Of a stretch of 64,000 nucleotides of DNA, positions 51,417-59,619 are shown piece by piece. Positions within the stretch are counted from its first letter, which is position 1. The number at the start of each line of letters is the position of its first letter. The notes below the pieces were generated by a model. That model saw nothing but the letters and a program-made list of their open reading frames with translations. It did no database searches and was not told where the DNA came from. A program made the translations under genes and the position numbers. The DNA is from an uncultured Flavobacteriales bacterium. GTDB lineage: Bacteria > Bacteroidota > Bacteroidia > Flavobacteriales > CAJXXR01. The DNA lies in NCBI GenBank assembly GCA_913063375.1, contig CAJXXR010000002.1, forward strand, positions 62,001-126,000, in the 5' to 3' direction.

Positions 51417-52292
51417 ATGAAACAGGCAATATTAATTACGGCTTATGATAGTTTTGATCAACTGAATCTACTTTTGGATCAGTTTGATGATTACTTCAAT
51501 ATATATATTCATATAGATAAGAAAAGTGATTTGGAGGAGCTTAGGCTTATGGAATTACTAAAGAAAAAGAATGTAAAGTATGCTGGTAGAGATTATACGG
51601 TTAATTGGGGAGGCGTAAACCACCTCAAGTCTTATCTGAAATTGGCAGAGATTGCGATGAAGGATACGGAGAATGTATATTTTCATTTGATTACTGGAAA
51701 GGACTTCCCAATAAAAGGCAATAAATATTTCCGAAACTTAGTGGATGGAAAGTCTGCTTTAGGAAAGGATTATATGGACCATTTTAGGATGCCAGCAGAT
51801 TGTTGGAAAGATGGAGGGATGAAGCGCTTGGAATATTATAATTTTTATGATCTTTTTAATGCGAAAAAATCGGATAAATGGATCTGGCGATTTATCCGAT
51901 TGCAAGAAATTTTAAAAATTAAGCGAAAAATAAAAGCGAATATGGGAGAGCTATTTGGTGGGTCTACCTATTGGTCATTATCTAGAAATACATTGGACTA
52001 TGTCCTTAGCTATACAGCTCAGAATCCAAATTTTTTGAAGCGTTTTAAACACACATTTTGTGCAGAAGAAATTTATTTTCAGACCATTATTATGAATTCA
52101 CCTTATGCTGAAAATGTGATTAATAATAATAAAAGATTTATTGATTGGGAAAGCGGTAAAGGTGGATATCCCGCTTTTTTGGATGAGCAAGACTTTAACG
52201 CTATCGTTGAAAGCGATAGTCTCTTTGCTAGAAAAATAGATATGACAAATTCTACTTTAGTGCACTTACTTCAAAAGCATAAAAATAATTAA
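51417..52292 (+). CDS. GT14 (core-2/I-branching) glycosyltransferase
   Basis: A 291-residue enzyme of the core-2/I-branching N-acetylglucosaminyltransferase-like family. Conserved elements seen are AILITAYDSFDQL, IYIHIDKKSD, VNWGGVNHLKSYLKL, YFHLITGKDFPI and GSTYWSLSR, plus FCAEEIYFQTIIMNSPY with the catalytic-type acidic pair. Unlike the animal enzymes it has no TM anchor. The ATG at 51417 starts directly at the first beta strand. Between an O-methyltransferase and a Wzx flippase it probably decorates a surface polysaccharide. Confidence 0.9.
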   Translation: MKQAILITAYDSFDQLNLLLDQFDDYFNIYIHIDKKSDLEELRLMELLKKKNVKYAGRDYTVNWGGVNHLKSYLKLAEIAMKDTENVYFHLITGKDFPIKGNKYFRNLVDGKSALGKDYMDHFRMPADCWKDGGMKRLEYYNFYDLFNAKKSDKWIWRFIRLQEILKIKRKIKANMGELFGGSTYWSLSRNTLDYVLSYTAQNPNFLKRFKHTFCAEEIYFQTIIMNSPYAENVINNNKRFIDWESGKGGYPAFLDEQDFNAIVESDSLFARKIDMTNSTLVHLLQKHKNN

Positions 52293-52321
52293 ACTTAATG
52301 TGAGCTTGAGGCAGGTTTGTT

Positions 52322-53590
52322 TTAAAATTCAGCCTTAGTAAGGCTAAGCTTTTTCTCCTTGAAATATTTATAAGCAGATACAGATTGATAAATTAAAATG
52401 AATCCATGGAATACAAATAGCATAGCTAATATGGTTTCTATCTGTATTCTATTGTAGAAGAATGCTAGCGCTATTAGATAAATTGCCGTTGCAAAAATCA
52501 CCGATCTATTGGCTTCTTTAGCCTTTCCTACAGCTGCTAATAGTGGGTAGCCTATCATCATAGAAGGTACTTGAATCAGTAGTATGAAACCAAAAAAGGA
52601 AAGATATCCTGCAGCACCTATAAATTCATCTTCCGCTATTAATCCAATAATTTCTGCCGAATATTGGTAGAGGATAAAGGTTCCTAGAAATGTCCCCAGC
52701 ATAACCACTCCAAATATCTTTTTGTACAATACAAGGTTTTGCTGTCTTGCCATATAAGGATATAAGACATCCTTTATAGGGGCAACAACCGTTAGCGCAG
52801 CATTGTAAAATTTTTCGGCTGTAGCATACAGTCCAAGGGTGTAATCTCCTAAAACATTTCCAATTACCAAGGTATTCAATTGCGTAAATATTGAATGTGA
52901 TAGAGAGGCATAGAAGAAGGTTCTACTTTCCTTCAGAAGGTAGATTAATTTAATCCGTTTTGGAATGAATAGGCGTATGGAAAACTTTTTGATGGCCAAA
53001 CGAATAGATATGACGGCAACAGATAGTTCAGCAATAGAAAGTATAAGCGGATAAAAGTAATAATCGGCCTTTTCTCTGATAAGAATAAATACTCCAGCAG
53101 TGAATATTAGTTTGGAAATAAATACAAAAAGAGTAAGGAATTGCATTTTTTCAACCCCTTGAAAAAACCATCTCGGAATAAAGGCATTTCCTAATACATA
53201 ACCGGAGAAGTAGAGGTAAAGAATATAGTCTTCCCTTAGCTTGTCTATATAAAGAACCATGGGGATAAAGATTAGGAATATCAGCAGGCTCAAGACTCCT
53301 TTCAATAAGAGTACACCATTGAATATTTCATCTCTACGTTCTTTATTATTCCGATAAATGGAAATATTTTTTGGACTGGTAAGGTTAAAGCCAAAATCAC
53401 TAAAGACCAATAGAATATTAGCAATTGCAAAGGCATAGCTTAAATGTCCAATCAATTCTACTCCCAAAGCATACGTAAGATAGGCGAATGTAATCCATGG
53501 AAAGACATAGTTCATACCTTGGATGAGCACCAACGAGGAAAAATTCTTCACCAATGGGTGCCCAAGTATGTCCTTAAAATTTCGGTTCAT
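52322..53590 (-). CDS. Wzx-type oligosaccharide flippase
   Basis: A 422-residue MATE-fold lipid-linked oligosaccharide translocase with 12 TM helices. Its N-terminal NRNFKDILGHPLVKNFSSLVLIQGMNYVFPWITFAYLTYALG is typical of the polysaccharide transporter family, with GNAFIPRWFFQGVEKM in the middle and TAEKFYNAALTVVAPIKDVLYPYMAR in the second half. It flips completed repeat units to the periplasmic face. It converges on the GT14 gene (29-base gap) without a visible hairpin. Together with the methyltransferase and GT14 it makes a small surface-glycan locus. Confidence 0.93.
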   Translation of the reverse strand: MNRNFKDILGHPLVKNFSSLVLIQGMNYVFPWITFAYLTYALGVELIGHLSYAFAIANILLVFSDFGFNLTSPKNISIYRNNKERRDEIFNGVLLLKGVLSLLIFLIFIPMVLYIDKLREDYILYLYFSGYVLGNAFIPRWFFQGVEKMQFLTLFVFISKLIFTAGVFILIREKADYYFYPLILSIAELSVAVISIRLAIKKFSIRLFIPKRIKLIYLLKESRTFFYASLSHSIFTQLNTLVIGNVLGDYTLGLYATAEKFYNAALTVVAPIKDVLYPYMARQQNLVLYKKIFGVVMLGTFLGTFILYQYSAEIIGLIAEDEFIGAAGYLSFFGFILLIQVPSMMIGYPLLAAVGKAKEANRSVIFATAIYLIALAFFYNRIQIETILAMLFVFHGFILIYQSVSAYKYFKEKKLSLTKAEF

Positions 53591-53734
53591 TATTGATTAT
53601 AATTAGACTAATTATCGCCCTTGACAATTTAAGACAAGCGTTCTAAAGGTACATTAAAATAGCAGTTATTCAAATGAATAATCCGTCAGTGGTTTAGTTT
53701 TGAAGGTAAGATTCCATATTAAGCCTATAAGTGA

Positions 53735-53765
53735 TTGATTGCTTTTATAGATTGCTTTATCTTTA
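53735..53765 (+). promoter_or_regulatory. Promoter for the VOC-protein gene (TTG-N20-TATCTTTA)
   Basis: TTG (53735-53737) and TATCTTTA (53758-53765) are 20 bases apart; the -7 differs from TAnnTTTG only at the last base. It lies 18 bases before the ATG and shares both the octamer and the spacing with the site at 58513. Confidence 0.45.
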
Positions 53766-53783
53766 GAATCCAAAAATGAAAAT

Positions 53784-54248
53784 ATGAAGGGTATTTATAC
53801 AATTCTTCTAACCACAATTCTATTAACATTCAATGGTATGGCACAGAATAAACATCCTATGAAGATTGCTATGGTGAGCATCTTAGTGGAAGACCCTGTA
53901 AAAGCATTTAAATATTATACAGAGATATTGGGCTTTGAAGAAGTGATGTATGCTCCAGAAAGTTATATCGCTATTGTGAAATCTAGTCTAGAGGGAAATG
54001 GTGTCACCATACTTTTGGAGCCAACAGAACCTGGATGTTTGGAGATCGCCAAGAAGTATAAAAGTGAACTGTATACTTTAGGGATTCCAGTGATTTCCTT
54101 TAGTGCAGACGATATTTATGCAACGGTAAAGGAGTTAAAAACAAAAGGAGTTAAGTTTACAAAAGATCCAGTAAAAACAGATTATGGCATTGAGGCTGTA
54201 TTTGATGATAACAATGGGAATTATATCCAGTTGTATCAATTGGACTAA
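53784..54248 (+). CDS. Exported VOC (glyoxalase/bleomycin-resistance-like) protein
   Basis: A 154-residue protein with a signal peptide (about 1-20, ending GMAQ), unusual for the vicinal-oxygen-chelate superfamily, which is normally cytosolic. The domain itself is standard: KIAMVSILVEDPVKAFKYYTEILGFEE, a central ISFSADDIYATVKELKTKGVKF, and the C-terminal YGIEAVFDDNNGNYIQLYQLD with the last metal-type Gln/Glu position. It could bind a ligand in the periplasm or modify one there. The ATG at 53784 starts the signal peptide. Confidence 0.82.
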   Translation: MKGIYTILLTTILLTFNGMAQNKHPMKIAMVSILVEDPVKAFKYYTEILGFEEVMYAPESYIAIVKSSLEGNGVTILLEPTEPGCLEIAKKYKSELYTLGIPVISFSADDIYATVKELKTKGVKFTKDPVKTDYGIEAVFDDNNGNYIQLYQLD

Positions 54249-54310
54249 GGAGTCCCTCAGTATTGAAAAATTATTGGGATGTACCTTAATTTAAAAACGA
54301 AAAACGAAAA

Positions 54311-54748
54311 ATGAATAAATTAATATATCTAGTGTTTTTTTTCGGTTTGGTATTCTGGCTTAGAGGGAATACTATAAAATCGAAAGTAGAAGTTATAAAG
54401 ATTGAACAAAAAAACTTGGTGAATAAAAAGGCCCAGGAATATTTGTTTTTAGACTGTATGTATTCTGATTCCTATTTCCCGACATTTTTAGTGGATAAAT
54501 GCAAGGATATTTTACTAAGTCTTTGTGTAAGAATAGAGGATGAAAAGCCAAGTTCTCTAGAGGCGTTATATGTTTTGACTCATGCATCCACAAATGAACT
54601 AAACGATCTTCAAAATGAGTTTTTTGAAAATGATAGTGAAATTGAAACTGGGGCAAGGGAATGTTTCGGATTGGATTTTGAATTCATCGCGAAAGCCTAT
54701 GGTTTTGATGCAGATGTAGAAGATCTTATTGCAACTAGGGAATGGTAG
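54311..54748 (+). CDS. DUF5713-family protein with an unusual hydrophobic N-terminus
   Basis: A 145-residue protein whose residues about 47-145 match the DUF5713 family: YSDSYFPTFLVDKCKDIL, EALYVLTHASTNELNDLQNEF and the ending ECFGLDFEFIAKAYGFDADVEDLIATREW, all highly conserved in that family. Family members normally begin in the cytosol; here a hydrophobic stretch (about 4-17) and a basic segment precede it, suggesting export or membrane anchoring. A shorter product starting at the Met at about residue 50 cannot be excluded. Function unknown. Confidence 0.8.
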   Translation: MNKLIYLVFFFGLVFWLRGNTIKSKVEVIKIEQKNLVNKKAQEYLFLDCMYSDSYFPTFLVDKCKDILLSLCVRIEDEKPSSLEALYVLTHASTNELNDLQNEFFENDSEIETGARECFGLDFEFIAKAYGFDADVEDLIATREW

Positions 54749-54797
54749 ATCGTGTTTTCTGTGAATTAAAATGAAAGTATACTTATACATCGTATTT

Positions 54798-55484
54798 ATG
54801 AAAAGGTATTATTTATTAATTTTTATGTTGGCCTTTTTGGCCCCTTTCATTGGGAAAACTCAAGGTTTTGGAAAATCTAAAGTGAGAACTTTAACCTACG
54901 AAATGGGTGTAGAGATAGTATCGGATACTCTAAATCCAAGGGTGAAGGAATATTTATTGCAAAAATTTGGAGATAGCTTAGTAATGTCATTGGATGATCT
55001 TGGAAATATTCGATTCGATTATTATGGTAGTGGAGGGAGTGGTTATGATTATTCCATTTATAATGTGGAATCCAATCATTATTATACAAAATGGAAGAGT
55101 CTAGATACTGCCTATCATTATAATGTTGGTATGAATACTTTACAGTTGGATGAGGTCAAACATCTGAAAAAAAAGAAAGTTAATGGTGTTAAATGTGAAG
55201 TGGTAGAGTTTCAGGCACATGATAAAACTTTTCCAAGGTTTTATGTGAACCAAGTTTTTTATTATAATCCAGATAGTTTAAAAGTAGATATAGAACAATA
55301 TGAAATGCTGAAAGAGTATTTCTTTTACGATTACTTGAAAATTACTAATTGTATGTATTTTAAAAAAGTAATAAAAATGCCAGATTATAATTTGACGTAT
55401 ACCTTTTTGCGAGAGGGAGAAAAAGAGGTTAATGGGGGGCGTCTATTTAAGGTCGCTAAACATGTGCCTCTTCAAGAGTATTAA
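54798..55484 (+). CDS. Exported protein of unknown family
   Basis: A 228-residue protein starting with a signal peptide (MKRYYLLIFMLAFLAPFIGKTQG); the ATG at 54798 is preferred to one nine codons upstream. The mature part is Tyr- and Lys-rich with strands (TYEMGVEIVSDTLNPRVKE, GGSGYDYSIYNVES, VNGVKCEVVEFQAHD) that fit a GLPGLI- or DUF-type beta-sandwich only loosely. I cannot assign a family. It precedes a TPR exported protein by 45 bases and may share a transcript with it. Confidence 0.6.
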   Translation: MKRYYLLIFMLAFLAPFIGKTQGFGKSKVRTLTYEMGVEIVSDTLNPRVKEYLLQKFGDSLVMSLDDLGNIRFDYYGSGGSGYDYSIYNVESNHYYTKWKSLDTAYHYNVGMNTLQLDEVKHLKKKKVNGVKCEVVEFQAHDKTFPRFYVNQVFYYNPDSLKVDIEQYEMLKEYFFYDYLKITNCMYFKKVIKMPDYNLTYTFLREGEKEVNGGRLFKVAKHVPLQEY

Positions 55485-55529
55485 AGTGGTATTGTATTAA
55501 AATATTAATAAGGATTCAGATATAAAATT

Positions 55530-56678
55530 ATGATTAAAAAAATACTTTTTGGTTTATCCATTCTGCTCACAGCCTATTCGTATGGGCAAGATGATCTTGC
55601 TGATGATTATAAGAAACTATACAAGGAGAAGGCTTACGATAAAATTATAAAGCATAAGCCCAAAAGAAAGGCGGTCTTAAGTTCGAAGGCTTTGTATTAT
55701 AAGGGGATGTCCTATTATATGAAGATGAAGGATGATAAGGCCATGAAATACCTAGATAGAGCTATTGAGAAAGGTCCGGTAGATCATGATATGTTTTATT
55801 ATAAAGGCATGCTTTTATATTATGCTGGTAAGCTTGATGAGTCCTTGCCTAATTTTAGAAAAGCTATTGAATTGCTACCCAATGAGCCTGATTTTCATCA
55901 GAGTCTAGGAGAGGCATTGTACAAACTAAATAAATTGGATTCAGCAAAGGTTCACCTCCAAAATGCGGTAGAGCATCCACGAGCCAATAATCGTTCTTTT
56001 ATCTTAATGGGGGCTGTTTGTCAAGAGCAAAATGACCTGGAAGGTGCCTATGTAGCTTATTCAACTGTTTTTGTGAAATTGGAACTTTCCGATGAAAGGT
56101 ATCAAGATTGTTCTTTTAATCTTGGCTTGATTCAACAATTGACCGGAAGAGATAACGAAGCAAAACAAACGTTTGAAAATCATTTAAAAAACTTCCCTAA
56201 TGACTTTCATGCAATGGCTAAACTAATTCAGGCCTATTATGCGAACTCGGAGTTTGAAGAGGCGCTTCCTTATAAAACAAAATTATATAAGGCTTTTGAA
56301 ACTGGAACCTTACCTAATGAAATGAATACTATGTTCTGTTTCGATCAATTTGATTGGAATGGAAGGAATGTGATGGTATTTGAGAGTTTTGATGAACCGG
56401 ATGATTTCATGTATGAAAAGCACCATTTTTATATTATGGATGAGGATGGTGAGATAGATTACAAAATAGATTCAGAGTCTAGTTTGGCTATTAGAATGCA
56501 AGGCTCTGAAACGAAATATGTGTTATGCCTAGTGAAGGATAGCGCTCATTTTACTTACTGGCAGTATTCCTTCAACGATGACTTTAAATATCCGGAAATG
56601 AGAAGTGCAGTTTTGGATATTCTCAACAATAAAGTGAAGCCCAGTGCCGCATTTATTCCAGGAGGATCGAAGGATTGA
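55530..56678 (+). CDS. Exported TPR-repeat protein
   Basis: A 382-residue protein with a signal peptide (about 1-20, ending YSYG). Tetratricopeptide repeats run from about 45 to 235 (ALYYKGMSYYMKMKDDKAMKYLDRAI, DMFYYKGMLLYYAGKLDESLPNFRKAI, DFHQSLGEALYKLNKLDSAKVHL). The C-terminal domain (about 245-382) is mixed alpha/beta and unknown, with acidic stretch MDEDGEIDYKID. Likely a periplasmic protein-interaction scaffold. A small membrane gene follows on the other strand. Confidence 0.8.
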   Translation: MIKKILFGLSILLTAYSYGQDDLADDYKKLYKEKAYDKIIKHKPKRKAVLSSKALYYKGMSYYMKMKDDKAMKYLDRAIEKGPVDHDMFYYKGMLLYYAGKLDESLPNFRKAIELLPNEPDFHQSLGEALYKLNKLDSAKVHLQNAVEHPRANNRSFILMGAVCQEQNDLEGAYVAYSTVFVKLELSDERYQDCSFNLGLIQQLTGRDNEAKQTFENHLKNFPNDFHAMAKLIQAYYANSEFEEALPYKTKLYKAFETGTLPNEMNTMFCFDQFDWNGRNVMVFESFDEPDDFMYEKHHFYIMDEDGEIDYKIDSESSLAIRMQGSETKYVLCLVKDSAHFTYWQYSFNDDFKYPEMRSAVLDILNNKVKPSAAFIPGGSKD

Positions 56679-56732
56679 TGTTAAGATTATGAACAATAAA
56701 GAAATACTTTAATTAGCTCTAATTTATTCTGG

Positions 56733-56909
56733 CTATTTTTTATGCTTTATGAGTAGATAAATAAAGAATAGAAAACTAAGCGTTAAGAATAATAGATTCA
56801 CCGTTTTAGCAAATGGAGGAACACCTTCGGGCCATATTTGACCTAGTAATACCATTGCATTTAATAGTACTAGTAGAGATAAGAAATATTTATTTTGGGC
56901 TAGGTTCAT
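56733..56909 (-). CDS. 58-residue membrane peptide gene
   Basis: This short frame was found by translating the 280-base gap on the minus strand. Starting with ATG at 56909 it reads MNLAQNKYFLSLLVLLNAMV, then a polar turn LGQIWPEGVPPFAK, then a second hydrophobic run TVNLLFLTLSFLFFIYLL and a basic tail IKHKK, ending in TAG. Two TM helices joined by a short loop, with the positive-inside rule satisfied, is a believable small membrane protein. The flanks hold no other gene. I see no ribosome-binding site better than A-rich sequence, which is normal for this phylum. Confidence 0.6.
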   Translation of the reverse strand: MNLAQNKYFLSLLVLLNAMVLLGQIWPEGVPPFAKTVNLLFLTLSFLFFIYLLIKHKK

Positions 56910-56961
56910 TGTTTGGTTTAACTAAGTTAATAATAGAGGATTCAATATAGGGATTATATAA

Positions 56962-57834
56962 TTACTTTACCTGGATGTGAATATGGTCGTCATGTCTTAC
57001 TGCTCTACAGCCATGAAAACGAATTTTTGAGTGGTTTAAGCCCAATCTGGTTTTTAAATGAGGTTCAATAAATAATTGACCCAAATCATTCTCTTTTAGA
57101 AGAGTTTCAACAAGTTTCTTGGTGCCTTTTTCGGAAAATTTCAAATCTCCATTTTTGGTTCCAAACCTTAGATATTTTGGGTAGTCATATTGGAAATAGC
57201 CCAATTCCAAACATTGTCTTATCTGGTTATGTTCTGTAACTTTTGGTGCTTCAAATGTACCATATCCACTGTTAGATTTTACTTCACTACTAATATGTCC
57301 TTCTTTGGTTTCGTAGACTAAGCTGATGTCTAGTTTTTTACCGTCATTATGACTTAGATGAGGTAGTAAGGGGAACTTATCTATGAAAGGGAAATTCGCA
57401 TCCAAATAATTAATTTGAATTCCACTTCCTTGTAAATGGGCTTCAACCCTAGAAAGTACTTTGTTTAAGATTGGTCGGACATAATTTCTATTCAGTAGAA
57501 CAGTCATATAACTACTAGGGTGAATAGTGACGGTTTGTTGAATTCTTTCTCTTCCGAAGAATGGTGCTAGGTTTGGCAGGATGAGAAAGGTGGCTAGTAA
57601 ATAGAGTACTGAGAAACTAATAACCGGTTTTAATTTACTCGGCCAGCTTATCCTTTTATTTAAGGCTTTACTTAAAAGGTATATTAATCCACCTACTTGG
57701 GTGAGTATGGTCAGTAGTATGAATATGAAGACGTGATATGAGAAAGTGAGTATTTTTTTCAATTCTATTTTTTTAAAATAGCTAATTAGCACAAGAGTAG
57801 AATGGTAACAAATAGCTTTTTTTGATCTCTCCAT
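56962..57834 (-). CDS. LAS-type metallopeptidase-like protein with N-terminal TM helices
   Basis: A protein of up to 290 residues. Two TM helices (about 28-53 and 69-88) are followed by a periplasmic domain with the metal-ligand pattern of LAS peptidases (MepA, VanX, DD-carboxypeptidases): H162-x6-D169 in LSHNDGKKLDI, E257, and H281DDH284IH286. This predicts cleavage of peptidoglycan peptides. The 57834 start overlaps the upstream gene by 49 bases; the TTG at 57762 (reading KKILTFSYHV afterwards) would avoid this and begin just before the first TM. The end is intact. Which start is used cannot be decided from sequence. Confidence 0.72.
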   Translation of the reverse strand: MERSKKAICYHSTLVLISYFKKIELKKILTFSYHVFIFILLTILTQVGGLIYLLSKALNKRISWPSKLKPVISFSVLYLLATFLILPNLAPFFGRERIQQTVTIHPSSYMTVLLNRNYVRPILNKVLSRVEAHLQGSGIQINYLDANFPFIDKFPLLPHLSHNDGKKLDISLVYETKEGHISSEVKSNSGYGTFEAPKVTEHNQIRQCLELGYFQYDYPKYLRFGTKNGDLKFSEKGTKKLVETLLKENDLGQLFIEPHLKTRLGLNHSKIRFHGCRAVRHDDHIHIQVK

Positions 57835-58391
57835 TTAAGCCAGCCATAGTTTAATTTAGTGACTTGGTCTGGATAGGCTACACAATTTTCGGCATAAGAT
57901 ACATACATCCAATATTCCCCATTAACTTCAATTATATCTTCAACGGTAAATAGATCACGTTGACAAGGATAGTCAAATGTTTTGCCTTGAGCGGTATAAT
58001 TACTCCTGATTGGGATTTCTTTTGAAATGCGCTGTACAGAAGATTTCATCAGAAGTGTGGACCAGGTTTTAAAATAAAAATCTGTATTGTTTGGGATAAA
58101 GCCTATTTCAGAGTCATTAATCAATACCTTATAATAGCGCTCTGTTTTTTCAAGACAAATAAAATGGTACAATCCATAATCGGGTTTTCGAAAAAATGGA
58201 AAAATATTCTTTGAATCACTTTTAATGCTACATGCTTTGTCTGAAAATATGTTTTGGGGAGGATTATTGTCATCAAACTTATATGGATTTTCAGGAATTA
58301 AAAATCCAATTCCCAGTCCTGTAGTTTGATTTACCTGCCCTTGCAAGGAAAGGGAGATAATACCCATTATACAAATAATCCAGATTTTCAT
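57786..58391 (-). CDS. Exported protein, unknown function, overlapping the LAS peptidase gene
   Basis: A 201-residue protein with a signal peptide (about 1-17, ending LQGQ). The mature part has Cys residues (ACSIKS, HFICLEK, DYPCQRD, ENCVAYP) that probably pair in the periplasm, and beta-strand sequences resembling SH3-like ligand domains (YYKVLINDSEIGFIP, NGEYWMYVSY). Its last 49 bases overlap the next gene in a different frame. A peptidoglycan-related pair with the LAS peptidase is plausible. Confidence 0.65.
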   Translation of the reverse strand: MKIWIICIMGIISLSLQGQVNQTTGLGIGFLIPENPYKFDDNNPPQNIFSDKACSIKSDSKNIFPFFRKPDYGLYHFICLEKTERYYKVLINDSEIGFIPNNTDFYFKTWSTLLMKSSVQRISKEIPIRSNYTAQGKTFDYPCQRDLFTVEDIIEVNGEYWMYVSYAENCVAYPDQVTKLNYGWLKWRDQKKLFVTILLLC

Positions 58392-58512
58392 TGATTTGAT
58401 TGAATTAAAATTGTCGTTATTTCTTCCTCCAAAATAGCATTTCCTAGTAGAAATTACAAGGGGATTAATCTGCTTTATATCAGAAATTAACTTCCCAACG
58501 GTTTAATCACCA

Positions 58513-58543
58513 TTGATAGTTGAGGTATAAACGAGTATCTTTA
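58513..58543 (+). promoter_or_regulatory. Promoter for the two-TM paralogue pair (TTG-N20-TATCTTTA)
   Basis: TTG (58513-58515) and TATCTTTA (58536-58543) are 20 bases apart, about 60 bases before the ATG. Octamer and spacing match the site at 53735. Confidence 0.42.
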
Positions 58544-58603
58544 GCTGGTATAAGAATGAAAACGCTTAGTGAGCTATAGCTAAGAATTGCACAAAGAAGT
58601 AAA

Positions 58604-59062
58604 ATGAAAATAACAGCATTAAAAAGTAGACCCAATTTAGTTCAAGGTAAGAGATGTGCTAAACGATACGGTCTATTTGAAAAGTTAATTATAGAATTGG
58701 AGCAACATGAGTTGCCTATTGAAATCATAACTACATTAAATTCGGAGATTACACACTTAAATAGTCTGAAGGATACAGATAAGGCTATAAGCAAAGATGT
58801 AAAAAGAGTCCAATATAAACTGTTGAAATCCTTAGAAAAGGAGTTAAAACTAGTACCTATCAACCATTATAGAAATATGTGGCTAGCTCTTGGGATGTCC
58901 CTAGGACTTTCCTTTGGGACTGTTTTTGCTACGAGCATACAGAATTATGCTTTTATTGGGGTTGGAATGCCAATAGGAATGGCTATAGGGATAGCACTTG
59001 GAACAAAGAAAGATAAAGAAGTTAAGGAAAGTGGAAGGCAGTTGGGGATAGAATTATTTTAA
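58604..59062 (+). CDS. Two-TM protein, paralogue family copy B
   Basis: A 152-residue protein: helical N-terminal half (about 1-85, with DKAISKDVKRVQYKLLKSLEKEL), the junction motif INHYRNMWLALG, two TM helices with small-residue faces (GMPIGMAIGIALG) and the tail TKKDKEVKESGRQLG. It is followed after 12 bases by copy C and is clearly related to copy A at 47612-48085. The conserved HYR(N/K)xW just before TM1 and GxQL at the end define the family. Function unknown. Confidence 0.72.
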   Translation: MKITALKSRPNLVQGKRCAKRYGLFEKLIIELEQHELPIEIITTLNSEITHLNSLKDTDKAISKDVKRVQYKLLKSLEKELKLVPINHYRNMWLALGMSLGLSFGTVFATSIQNYAFIGVGMPIGMAIGIALGTKKDKEVKESGRQLGIELF

Positions 59063-59074
59063 TAAAGCTTAAGT

Positions 59075-59524
59075 ATGAAGATTGTTGAATTAAAAAAAAG
59101 GCTAGATATTGATCCAGGACCAAAAATGAGTGGACGGTATCTTCAATTTGAGAAAATATTACTTGAATTGGAGGCTCGTGATATTCCTGGTGAAATTGTC
59201 TGGAGGATTAATGATGAGGTTGAATCTTTGAATGAACTTGGAGATTCTATAAAGAGTCTGAAAAAACCACTAGCAAAGGCGCAATCAAAGGTGTTGAAAC
59301 TTATTAGGAAGGAACTTCAATTGGTTGTGATAAACCACTATCGAAAAGTATGGATGTCAATCTGTGGATTGATTGGGTTTTTGGTCTGGGATGTCTTTCC
59401 AGGTAACCCATTAGGAATGCTGGTTTTTCCAGCCTGTTTAACTGTTGGATTTTTTATTGGCGCAGTAAAAGATAAAAATGCCAGGAAGAACGGTAAGCAA
59501 TTGACTGTAAAAAGGGTATTTTAA
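59075..59524 (+). CDS. Two-TM protein, paralogue family copy C
   Basis: A 149-residue protein in the same operon as copy B. The N-terminal half (FEKILLELEARDIPGEIVWRI, KPLAKAQSKVLKLIRKELQLV) aligns with copy B; INHYRKVWMSICG begins the membrane part, whose helices have bulkier residues than in copies A and B; the tail is VKDKNARKNGKQL. Divergent N-terminal halves with a shared membrane end suggest a partner-specific recognition domain. Confidence 0.72.
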   Translation: MKIVELKKRLDIDPGPKMSGRYLQFEKILLELEARDIPGEIVWRINDEVESLNELGDSIKSLKKPLAKAQSKVLKLIRKELQLVVINHYRKVWMSICGLIGFLVWDVFPGNPLGMLVFPACLTVGFFIGAVKDKNARKNGKQLTVKRVF

Positions 59525-59619
59525 CTATCCTGAATGAATTTTACAGTAGGGCCTATTGGAGATTTTAAAAGAGGATTATGATTCATTGTTTCTGACCCCT
59601 TAATCTTATTTTACAAGAG

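Noticed and set aside
54249..54310. Hairpin between the VOC gene and the DUF5713 gene
   Set aside because: TCCC/GGGA arms are only four bases with a long loop and no T run, so it is not a credible terminator.
57771..57834. A frameshift joining the secreted Cys-rich protein to the LAS peptidase
   Set aside because: An A7 run near 57818-57824 could be a slip site, but both genes have sensible ends and starts and the overlap is explained by a TTG or ATG start; no single continuous domain is split.
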